Assembly (NCBI GenBank): GCA_947259865.1
Contig: CAMYNZ010000081.1
Span: 1-22,479, forward strand
Source of the DNA: an uncultured Desulfobacterales bacterium
GTDB taxonomy: Bacteria > Desulfobacterota > Desulfobacteria > Desulfobacterales > G020354645
Length of the DNA stretch: 22,479 bases
Direction of reading: 5' to 3'
Both the position numbers and the translations under genes were made by a program. A model generated the notes under the pieces. The model worked only from the letters and a program-made list of their open reading frames with translations, was not told where the DNA came from and made no database searches. Of the stretch, positions 1 to 6,462 are shown one piece after another; within the stretch, counting starts at the first letter, position 1; every line of letters begins with the position of its first letter.

Positions 1-14
1 TTTTAGGTGAATAG

Positions 15-305
15 ATGATGGATAAAATCTTTTTTTACTCAGCCATATATTTAAGCGTTATCATGGCAGTATCCCTGTACCGGGCAGTGTTCGGGCCGAC
101 GATTCTGGACCGCCTCATCGGTGTAAATGCCATTGGCAGCAAAACGACAGTACTGTTGATTTTTATAGGGCTGATCTATCACAGAGTGGACTTGTTCATC
201 GATATAGCCCTGGCCTATGCCATGTTGAATTTCATTGCGGTTCTGGCCGCTTCAAGATTCTTTCAGAAAAGAAAAGGCCTGTATGATGAAACACCACAAA
301 AGTAA
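15..305 (+). CDS. mrpF: Mrp/Mnh antiporter subunit F (MrpF family)
   Basis: A 96-residue, very hydrophobic protein with about three membrane segments, the usual size for MrpF/MnhF/PhaF. The stretch around residues 26-40 (FGPTILDRLIGVNAIG) is the family signature, followed by a second helix and the conserved LFIDIALAYAMLNF segment near 60-73. MrpF is a small inner-membrane subunit of the multisubunit cation/proton antiporter. The ATG at 15 follows an AGGTGA ribosome site at 5-10; a second ATG at 18 is possible. The preceding gene, probably mrpE from operon logic, lies off the left edge and only its last bases could be present. The next gene, mrpG, is 134 bp downstream on the same strand. The family call is firm; the exact ion (Na+ or K+) cannot be read from sequence. 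Confidence 0.9.
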   Translation: MMDKIFFYSAIYLSVIMAVSLYRAVFGPTILDRLIGVNAIGSKTTVLLIFIGLIYHRVDLFIDIALAYAMLNFIAVLAASRFFQKRKGLYDETPQK

Positions 306-439
306 CAACAGCTATATTGGTTTAGCTGGTTAAATTGGTTGCAATTGTTTTAAAGGTTCGGATCATGAATCGCCGGTAATCGTTTTCGCCAAACGAATGA
401 AACAAATTTAACAAATCGAACAAATAAGACTATAGAAAA

Positions 440-781
440 ATGAACATTCTCGTGATTGTATTCTTGATAATCGGATTACTTTTTTTTACAGGCGGTGCGG
501 TCGGTATCATACGAATGCCGGATTTTTACACCCGACTTCATCCGGCTGGAAAACTCGATACTATGGGAATTCTCATGACGATGATTGCGGTGGCCTTATA
601 CAATCTTGATGAATTCTCTATCGGTACGATCCTGACAAGTTTAAAAATTATTTTAATAGTAGCATTCCTTTTTATAACCAGCCCTACGGCCACCCATGCC
701 ATTGTGGACGCAGGTGTTAGAGCGGGTCTCGGTCCATGGACCAAAGAAGAAAGAAAGAGGGAAGATGGCCTGGCAACTTGA
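440..781 (+). CDS. mrpG: Mrp/Mnh antiporter subunit G (MrpG family)
   Basis: A 113-residue protein with three membrane segments and the MrpG/MnhG hallmark near residues 22-45 (GIIRMPDFYTRLHPAGKLDT), then a helix ending ITSPTATHAI near 80-88. MrpG is a small inner-membrane subunit of the Mrp antiporter. The charged C-terminal tail (WTKEERKRED) lies in sequence that overlaps the start of the next gene by 17 bp, which suggests translational coupling. The 134-bp gap upstream holds only A+T-rich sequence with weak imperfect symmetry and no promoter I can defend. Confidence 0.9.
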   Translation: MNILVIVFLIIGLLFFTGGAVGIIRMPDFYTRLHPAGKLDTMGILMTMIAVALYNLDEFSIGTILTSLKIILIVAFLFITSPTATHAIVDAGVRAGLGPWTKEERKREDGLAT

Positions 782-1010
782 TCATATAATACTGAGCTTG
801 GTTATCATTTTAGCTATCGGTGCAATAACCGTAAAAGATCTTTTAGGTGCCGCAATCCTGTTTGGTGCTTACAGCTTCATGATGTGCCTTCTTTGGGCCA
901 TAATGGGGGCGGTGGATGTGGCCTTCACCGAGGCTTCGGTGGGTGCCGGCGTAAGCACGGTTTTTTTTGTGGCAGCGGTTTTTCGCACTACCCAAAGGAC
1001 AAAAGATTGA
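765..1010 (+). CDS. MbhD-like antiporter subunit (DUF4040)
   Basis: An 81-residue protein with three predicted helices, matching the DUF4040/MbhD domain that in classical Mrp systems is fused inside the large MrpA subunit. Residues 1-20 begin MAWQLDHIILSLVIILAIGA, and a glycine/alanine-rich segment near 55-70 (TEASVGAGVSTVFF) is the conserved part. I chose the ATG at 765, preceded by GAGGGAAG at 757-764, over an upstream ATG at 696 that would only add residues encoded inside mrpG. The gene overlaps mrpG by 17 bp and shares a TTGA junction with the next gene. The stand-alone arrangement resembles the Mbh-type membrane modules of archaeal hydrogenases and some bacterial Mrp operons. Confidence 0.82.
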   Translation: MAWQLDHIILSLVIILAIGAITVKDLLGAAILFGAYSFMMCLLWAIMGAVDVAFTEASVGAGVSTVFFVAAVFRTTQRTKD

Positions 1011-1837
1011 AAGTCGTCGGTTTAATAATGGTAATTTTGTGCGGATGTCTGTTAATTTACGGGACTGTTGATTTCCCAGATTGGGGGGATCCGGCGTCTC
1101 CGGCAAGTACTCACGTATCCCCTTATTATATCGAAACGACTATGGATGATACCTCCGTTCCGAATATCGTCACTGCCGTTCTGGCCGACTATCGGAGCTA
1201 TGATACCATGTTCGAGACCATCGTTATTTTTTGCGCCGGCATCGCCTGTATCTTTTTGCTGAGAACTTACACCCATAAATCCCCGGAAACGCGTTTGTAT
1301 CGTCATGCCCCCACGGGAATTATACTGCGGATCAAAAAAGACGGTAAATTACCCGAAGAATCAACCGAATTTGAAAGGGTTGACTTGCAATGGGTCCCCT
1401 ATGATTTGATCATTAGAACAGCCAGCCGTCTGGTCGTCCCATTTGTTCAGCTCTTTGCGTTATATGTGATTGCCCATGGACATCACAGCCCCGGTGGTGG
1501 ATTCCAGGGCGGGGTTATCCTGGGCGCCACATTTATCCTGTACGCCATATCGCACGATCTCAGAGCGACTATAAACCGAATGAGTGAAAAGGCTGTGGTT
1601 TTTTTGTCTGCCCTAGGTGTTTTTATTTATGCCGGTACGGGTGCCCTTTGTCTTTTTTTGGGAGTAAATTTTCTGGATTACAGCGGACTGGCGACCGTAC
1701 TCGGAGTTGATCCGGTTACAGCACGCTCGCACGGAATGCTTATCGTTGAATTAGGCGTTGGTATCGCTGTGATGGCCGTGATGGTGTCCCTGTATTACAA
1801 TTTATCTTCTGTCGGAAAACAGGATGAAGGCCTTTAA
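1007..1837 (+). CDS. MbhE-MnhB fusion subunit of Mrp-type antiporter
   Basis: A 276-residue two-part membrane protein. Residues 1-90 match MbhE: one N-terminal helix, a periplasmic loop with PDWGDP, then LADYRSYDTMFETIVIF, the conserved DYR-YDT-E motif, and a second helix. Residues about 140-276 match MnhB/MrpB, with the signature IAHGHHSPGGGFQGG and four helices. I place the start at the TTG at 1007, which overlaps the preceding stop as TTGA and has AAAGGA at 994-999. An ATG at 1028 is the alternative and would remove seven residues. The longer open frame beginning at 884 is overlap with the MbhD gene. MrpB is needed for antiport; MbhE is normally part of MrpA, so here the MrpA tail is redistributed. 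The next gene starts 2 bp downstream. Confidence 0.85.
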   Translation: MKVVGLIMVILCGCLLIYGTVDFPDWGDPASPASTHVSPYYIETTMDDTSVPNIVTAVLADYRSYDTMFETIVIFCAGIACIFLLRTYTHKSPETRLYRHAPTGIILRIKKDGKLPEESTEFERVDLQWVPYDLIIRTASRLVVPFVQLFALYVIAHGHHSPGGGFQGGVILGATFILYAISHDLRATINRMSEKAVVFLSALGVFIYAGTGALCLFLGVNFLDYSGLATVLGVDPVTARSHGMLIVELGVGIAVMAVMVSLYYNLSSVGKQDEGL

Positions 1838-1839
1838 AC

Positions 1840-2235
1840 ATGGATGATCTGCTTGCCATCATAATCTCGAAATACAACTTCTGGGTATACATCGTTTTGA
1901 TGATGATTGGCTTTTATGCCATCATCACCAAAAAAAACCTGGTGAAAAAGATCATCGGTATGAACATCGTTCAGACCGCCATCATCCTTTTTTATATCTC
2001 CATTGGTGCCAAACGGGGGGCAACCCTCCCCATTATCGAACACGGCCACGATGCGGGCGCACATGCGGTCCATGCCGCCGACTACATCAACCCCTTGCCC
2101 CATGTGTTGATGCTGACCGCCATCGTGGTTGCCGTTGCCACCCTGGGTGTCGCGCTGGCCCTGGCCATAAAAGTTTATCGGCAGTACAACACCCTTGAAG
2201 AGGACGAGATCCACACTCAAATCAGAGAACAATGA
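1840..2235 (+). CDS. mrpC: Mrp/Mnh antiporter subunit C (NuoK-like)
   Basis: A 131-residue, three-helix protein of the MrpC/NuoK family. Conserved pieces are GFYAIITKKNLVKKIIGMNI (about 24-43) and PHVLMLTAIVVAVA (about 87-100), the family's third helix. The loop between helices two and three is unusually rich in histidine (H68, H70, H75, H78, H88), possibly a metal- or proton-sensitive surface; this is inference. The ATG at 1840 lies just after the previous stop with GAAGG upstream. It is the last gene before the inverted-repeat element that splits the operon at 2249-2556. Confidence 0.9.
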   Translation: MDDLLAIIISKYNFWVYIVLMMIGFYAIITKKNLVKKIIGMNIVQTAIILFYISIGAKRGATLPIIEHGHDAGAHAVHAADYINPLPHVLMLTAIVVAVATLGVALALAIKVYRQYNTLEEDEIHTQIREQ

Positions 2236-2248
2236 ATCTGGATCTAAG

Positions 2249-2556
2249 GTTGCGTCCCAGAAATGAGTTATAAATTGTAACACAAGGTTTGAAAGGTTTT
2301 TGCGAACGCCATTGAGCATTTTGGGATTAAGATGCCTGTTGTAGCGGGGCGTTAAATCCGCCATCGGCGGATGAACCCGCCAATGAACGTTGGCGGGTAA
2401 AAATCAAAAGCTGTCTGGGTCCCGAGCGCGAGCGAAGTCGCGTTCTTTTGATTTAGCCCCGTTGCAACAGGCATCCCCAAAATGGTCGCAAACGGGAGCA
2501 AAAAATTTTTTTTAAACCGTATCAAGACGATTCAACCTTATTTTCTGGGACGCAAC
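2249..2556. repeat. Nested inverted-repeat element inside the antiporter operon
   Basis: A 308-bp stretch bounded by perfect 15-bp inverted repeats (GTTGCGTCCCAGAAA at 2249-2263, complement at 2542-2556). Inside it lies a second imperfect pair, 2331-2357 against 2451-2475 (GATGCCTGTTG core), and a third perfect 9-bp pair, 2402-2410 against 2445-2453. The centre holds small GC-rich hairpins: 2358-2370 (CCGCC/GGCGG), 2376-2397 (CCCGCCAA/TTGGCGGG, 6-nt loop) and 2427-2442 (CGCGA/TCGCG). No convincing open reading frame or target-site duplication is visible. It looks like a non-autonomous MITE/REP-like element. A transcript of the operon could fold it into a long multi-branched hairpin, which may lower expression of the genes behind it. 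Confidence 0.8.
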
Positions 2557-2615
2557 ACAAGAAAACCTGAACCGCAAAACATTTTTACCGGTTTTCCCGG
2601 GTGAGGCAGTTAATC

Positions 2616-3101
2616 ATGGTATCCAAGGAAGATTTAAAAAGCATACTGGTTTTGAGATATCTCACCGATGAGATGCTCGACAAGGTTACCCGCATCGTGG
2701 ATATTCTCAATTTTGAAGAACGCGAAGTTATTTTTAGAGAAGGTGACAAAGGTACTCGCTTTAATCTATTGAAACGAGGAAAAGTGGTTTTAGAAAAGCG
2801 GATATCTGACAAATTAAGTTTTACCGCCGGCTCCGTCAAACCGGGTTACTCCTTTGGCTGGTCTGCCATGCTTGAACAAGGGAATTATACATTGCATGCC
2901 ATCGCCGCCGAGCCCTGTGAGGTATATTCAATAAAGGGAGAAAAACTTAAAAAGCTCATAGAGGAAGACCATACCATGGGCTACATACTGAACCAGGGAC
3001 TGCTTAGAGTTCTCAAGCAACGCCTGGATAACCGAACGGAACAATTTATTCGGGTGCTCACTCAACATCCTGACATTAAAAGCCTTGATGATGACCAGTA
3101 A
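2616..3101 (+). CDS. Cyclic-nucleotide-binding-fold regulatory protein, no DNA-binding domain
   Basis: A 161-residue soluble protein made of one cNMP-binding (CRP-type) beta-barrel domain, residues about 10-130, and a helical tail. Family features are VIFREGDKGTRFNLLKRGKV (38-57) and the phosphate-binding cassette region FGWSAML (80-86). The Glu of the usual FGE motif is Trp82, and the Arg that contacts the cyclic phosphate is not seen (NYTLHAIA follows), so ordinary cAMP binding is doubtful. There is no helix-turn-helix, so it is not a CRP-like transcription factor. I chose the ATG at 2616 over a GTG at 2601 because GAGG at 2602-2605 is well placed for the former. Sitting between mrpC and mrpD, it may act as a regulatory or sensing protein for the antiporter; that role is inference. 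Confidence 0.8.
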   Translation: MVSKEDLKSILVLRYLTDEMLDKVTRIVDILNFEEREVIFREGDKGTRFNLLKRGKVVLEKRISDKLSFTAGSVKPGYSFGWSAMLEQGNYTLHAIAAEPCEVYSIKGEKLKKLIEEDHTMGYILNQGLLRVLKQRLDNRTEQFIRVLTQHPDIKSLDDDQ

Positions 3102-3116
3102 TTGGCCAGTTGAAAA

Positions 3117-4613
3117 ATGATCCAGCAACTCCCCGTCATAATTATCGTATTCCCGTTAGTATTATCATTCTTTATATTTGTAGCTGGCTGGTGGAATAAA
3201 AAGTTTTGTTTTACCCTGGCCATAATAGCTCTCTCTGTCTGTACAATCTCATCCGTTGGCATCCTTAATACTGTTATAAAACAAGGGACCATTCATTACT
3301 GGCTGGGGGGCTGGGAGCCTCCCTGGGGCATCGAATACCTGGTGGACCACTTCAGTGCCCTGATGCTGGCACTGGTGTCATCTCTCAGTCTTCTCGTGGC
3401 GATCTCCACAAAAAGAAATGTTGAAACAGAACTGCCTGATAAAATCCCCTCATTTTGGAGCCTTTATGTTTTATTGATTACCGGCCTGCTTGGCATCACG
3501 ATCACCGGTGATATGTTTAACCTGTTTGTCTTACTGGAAGTGGCTTCCTTGGCGGCGTATGCCCTGATTGCCATGGGAGAAAAACATGCCACCTATGCCA
3601 GTTTTCGCTACATCGTAATCGGTACCATCGGAGCAAGTTTGTATCTTTTGGGGATCGGATATTTATACATTGTCACCGGTTCACTGAATATGACAAATTT
3701 ATCTCAAATATTACCCGATCTTTATCAATCAAAGGCCGTAATGGTGGGCTTTGCATTCATTTTACTCGGGGTTTGCATAAAGATGGCGCTTTTCCCGCTG
3801 CACGTCTGGCTGCCTGACGCTTACACCCAGGCGCCCTCGGCGGTAAGTGCCACGATAGCACCTTTGATGACCAAGGTGATGGCTTACGTGTTGATTCGGG
3901 TCCTTTTCACTGTGTTCAAACCTGAATATCCCATTCAGAATTTACATGCCACAGATATTCTGTCCTGGATCGGCACGATTGCCATATTATTCGGCGGGAT
4001 ATTGGCCCTTTCACAATCCGATTTTAAAAAGATGCTATCCTACATCATCGTAGCTGAAATCGGTTATATCGTCGGGGGTATCGGAATTGCTAATGCCACT
4101 GCCATCAAGGGAGCCATTTTCCATATCGTAAATGATGCCATCATGGTGGCCTGCCTTTTTTTGGTAGCGAGCATGGTGACGTATAAGACCAAGGGTCATC
4201 AGATTTCAAACTTTAAAGGCATATTCCGTAAAATGCCCTATAGTGCTGCCATATTTACCGTGGGGGCTCTGGCGGTAATTGGTGTGCCACCGACTTGCGG
4301 GTTCTTTAGCAAGTGGTATTTACTGTTGGGCGGCATCCAGGCCAATCACTGGGCATTTGTGATCGCCCTGCTAATTTGTACCCTAATAAACGTGGCCTTA
4401 TTTTTTAGGATTTTCGATGTCGGCCTTTATCTGCATGCTTTCCAGCATGAACCGGAATCTGAAGGACTAACATCATCTTCGCAATCGCACGAGGCCCCAC
4501 TGATCATGTTAATCCCGGCAGCTATGATCGCAATCGCAATAATAGTCATCGGCATTTACAATCAGTCGATATTGGATAACATAATCAAATTCGCCGTTCC
4601 CTTGGGATTATAG
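3117..4613 (+). CDS. mrpD: Mrp antiporter subunit D (NuoN/MrpD-like proton channel)
   Basis: A 498-residue protein of about 14 helices from the proton-conducting membrane transporter family shared by complex I and Mrp antiporters. The key charged residues are present: Glu141 in the TM5 segment (FNLFVLLEVASLAAYAL), Lys222 in TM7 (IKMALFPLHVWLPDAY) and Lys253 (PLMTKVMAYVL). The PLHVWLPDAYTQAPSAVSA block is diagnostic. It should carry one proton/cation half-channel in the inner membrane. It starts 15 bp after the cNMP-fold gene with only a weak ribosome site, consistent with coupled translation. It is one of three such large subunits in this operon. Confidence 0.88.
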   Translation: MIQQLPVIIIVFPLVLSFFIFVAGWWNKKFCFTLAIIALSVCTISSVGILNTVIKQGTIHYWLGGWEPPWGIEYLVDHFSALMLALVSSLSLLVAISTKRNVETELPDKIPSFWSLYVLLITGLLGITITGDMFNLFVLLEVASLAAYALIAMGEKHATYASFRYIVIGTIGASLYLLGIGYLYIVTGSLNMTNLSQILPDLYQSKAVMVGFAFILLGVCIKMALFPLHVWLPDAYTQAPSAVSATIAPLMTKVMAYVLIRVLFTVFKPEYPIQNLHATDILSWIGTIAILFGGILALSQSDFKKMLSYIIVAEIGYIVGGIGIANATAIKGAIFHIVNDAIMVACLFLVASMVTYKTKGHQISNFKGIFRKMPYSAAIFTVGALAVIGVPPTCGFFSKWYLLLGGIQANHWAFVIALLICTLINVALFFRIFDVGLYLHAFQHEPESEGLTSSSQSHEAPLIMLIPAAMIAIAIIVIGIYNQSILDNIIKFAVPLGL

Positions 4614-4648
4614 ATAGGAGGCACTTGCTGTAACCGGGAAAAGAAACG

Positions 4649-6202
4649 ATGGAATATCTTACCATGGAATACAGGCCGTTATTGGCCATTTTAGCTCCAG
4701 CAGTTGTGTCTTTGCTAATTGTGTTGACCGGAAAACGTCCCAACCTGAGAGAGAGCTGGACATTGCTCGGCAGTTTGGTGCTCTTTGCGACCGTCATTTC
4801 AATCAATCCGTTTGTATTAAAACAGGGGCCTCTCAGCCTCACCCTGTTTAAACTATTGCCGGGAGTAGATTTTGCATTTAAGGCCGATGCTTTCGGTCTT
4901 ATTTTTGCTACCACATCATCATGCCTGTGGATTTTAGTTTCGTTTTATTCAATCGGTTACATGCGATCACTGAAGGAACACGCCCAAACGCGTTATTATT
5001 TCTCGTTTGCGGTGGCACTGGTTGGTGCAATTGGAATCGCTTTTTCCGCCAATCTGGTTACCATGTTCGTGTTCTATGAAATTCTAACCATCTCTACATA
5101 TCCTTTGGTGGCCCACGAAGAGTCTCCTGAGGCCATCTCAGCCGGCCATAAATATCTTGCCTATCTGCTGACCAGCGGCTTATTTTTCCTGGTCGCTATT
5201 TTAGTAACCTATCTTACGGTGGGAACGACGGATTTTCACCCCCAGGGAATTTTAAAAACAGCACTGGGTTCAACCTCAAAACTCACGTTGCAAATCGTAT
5301 TTTTTTGCTTTCTCATCGGATTCGCCAAGGCCGCCTGGATGCCTTTGCACGCCTGGCTTCCGAGTGCTATGGTCGCCCCCACACCCGTAAGTGCACTGTT
5401 ACACGCAGTAGCCGTTGTGAAAGCAGGCGTTTTCGGAATTATACGGATCGTCTGCTATATATATGGTATCGATGTAATGCAATCGTTGGGTCTGGGCTTG
5501 GCGCTTGCCTGCGTGGCTGCCTTCACAATACTGGTGTCCAATCTTTACGCCATCGGGCAACATAACCTCAAACGGATGCTGGCCTACTCTACCATAAACC
5601 AGCTGTCCTTTATCATTTTAGGTGTCGCATTGCTGAGTCCTATGGCCGTGACCGGTGCTATGATTCATATCCCTTTTCACGGCTTTATGAAAATAACGTT
5701 ATTTCTTTGTGCCGGAGCGATAACCGCGATTACAGGTAAACGAGACATCAGTGATATGAAAGGAATCGGCCGAATCCTGCCGGTAACCATGTTTGCCTTT
5801 ATCATCGGTGCTTTTGGCATGGCCGGTGCACCCCCACTGGCCGGATTTATCAGTAAATGGCACATTTCCCTGGGGGCGATTCAATCCGGGCAGATGGTTT
5901 TTCTGCTCGTTATATTAATCGGGTCGCTGCTGGACGTCATTTATTTCTTTCCGGTAATCAGAACGGCTTTTTTCGGCAAAATCCCGGAAAATCAGGTAAT
6001 CAAGGGAGACCTGGAAGAAAAGGTGGATTTGTATTCCGAACAACCCCGATCTATCGAAGCCCGGCGGCCCCTTTATCTCTTCATGGTTGTGCCCCTATTC
6101 ATAACCGCAATATTCTCTATATTATTGTGCCTGTTTCCACGGATGTTTTACATTTATGATCTTGCGCTGGCAGCCGTTGAAAATATATTTGGAGGCATGT
6201 AA
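4649..6202 (+). CDS. Second NuoL/MrpA/D-like antiporter subunit
   Basis: A 517-residue polytopic membrane protein of the same family. Glu144 (VTMFVFYEILTISTYPLVA), Lys227 (FAKAAWMPLHAWLPSAM) and Lys258 (AVAVVKAGVFGIIRI) are the conserved channel residues, and APTPVSALLHAV is typical of the NuoL/MrpA branch. The ATG at 4649 is preceded by GGGAAAAG; a stronger GGAGG at 4617 is too far away, and an internal ATG at 4664 is the alternative start. It ends 2 bp before the small membrane protein gene. It is shorter than full MrpA because the MbhD and MbhE parts are encoded separately upstream. It probably fills the MrpA-core position; which large subunit does so is inference. Confidence 0.86.
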   Translation: MEYLTMEYRPLLAILAPAVVSLLIVLTGKRPNLRESWTLLGSLVLFATVISINPFVLKQGPLSLTLFKLLPGVDFAFKADAFGLIFATTSSCLWILVSFYSIGYMRSLKEHAQTRYYFSFAVALVGAIGIAFSANLVTMFVFYEILTISTYPLVAHEESPEAISAGHKYLAYLLTSGLFFLVAILVTYLTVGTTDFHPQGILKTALGSTSKLTLQIVFFCFLIGFAKAAWMPLHAWLPSAMVAPTPVSALLHAVAVVKAGVFGIIRIVCYIYGIDVMQSLGLGLALACVAAFTILVSNLYAIGQHNLKRMLAYSTINQLSFIILGVALLSPMAVTGAMIHIPFHGFMKITLFLCAGAITAITGKRDISDMKGIGRILPVTMFAFIIGAFGMAGAPPLAGFISKWHISLGAIQSGQMVFLLVILIGSLLDVIYFFPVIRTAFFGKIPENQVIKGDLEEKVDLYSEQPRSIEARRPLYLFMVVPLFITAIFSILLCLFPRMFYIYDLALAAVENIFGGM

Positions 6203-6204
6203 CA

Positions 6205-6462
6205 ATGAACCGGTTTAGAAAATATCCTACCAAATTCCTGTGGCCAATGTTTTATGGGGCCATGATTTTGAGTCTTATACTGGATTTAATTCTGCTTTAC
6301 CTGCATATTTTTCATTATCATTTTCCATTTCAATATATTCCCGAATTCTTCGCCCTGTTCGGTCTGTTCGGCTGTATGCTGTTAATCCTTATCGCCAAAG
6401 GACTGGGTTATTTTATTGTTACCGATGAAAATTATTATGAAAGGCGCTCAAGGAGATTATAA
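6205..6462 (+). CDS. Small two-helix membrane protein of unknown function
   Basis: An 85-residue protein with a basic N-terminus (MNRFRKYPTKF), two clear hydrophobic helices at about 12-34 and 48-72, and a highly charged tail (DENYYERRSRRL). I do not recognise a named family. The ATG is preceded by GGAGG at 6190-6194, and the stop overlaps the next start as TAATG. It is therefore tightly coupled to the second and third large antiporter subunits and is probably an accessory or assembly subunit of the complex, which is inference from position only. Confidence 0.75.
   Translation: MNRFRKYPTKFLWPMFYGAMILSLILDLILLYLHIFHYHFPFQYIPEFFALFGLFGCMLLILIAKGLGYFIVTDENYYERRSRRL

Noticed and set aside
306..439. 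Inverted-repeat element between mrpF and mrpG
   Set aside because: Words such as TTAAATTGGTT and AAATTTAACAAA are only loosely complementary and A+T-rich; the match is too weak to separate from chance.
2249..2556. Classical transposon with target-site duplication
   Set aside because: The 15-bp terminal repeats are clear, but the flanks (CTAAG and ACAAG) do not give a convincing duplication, and no transposase is encoded.
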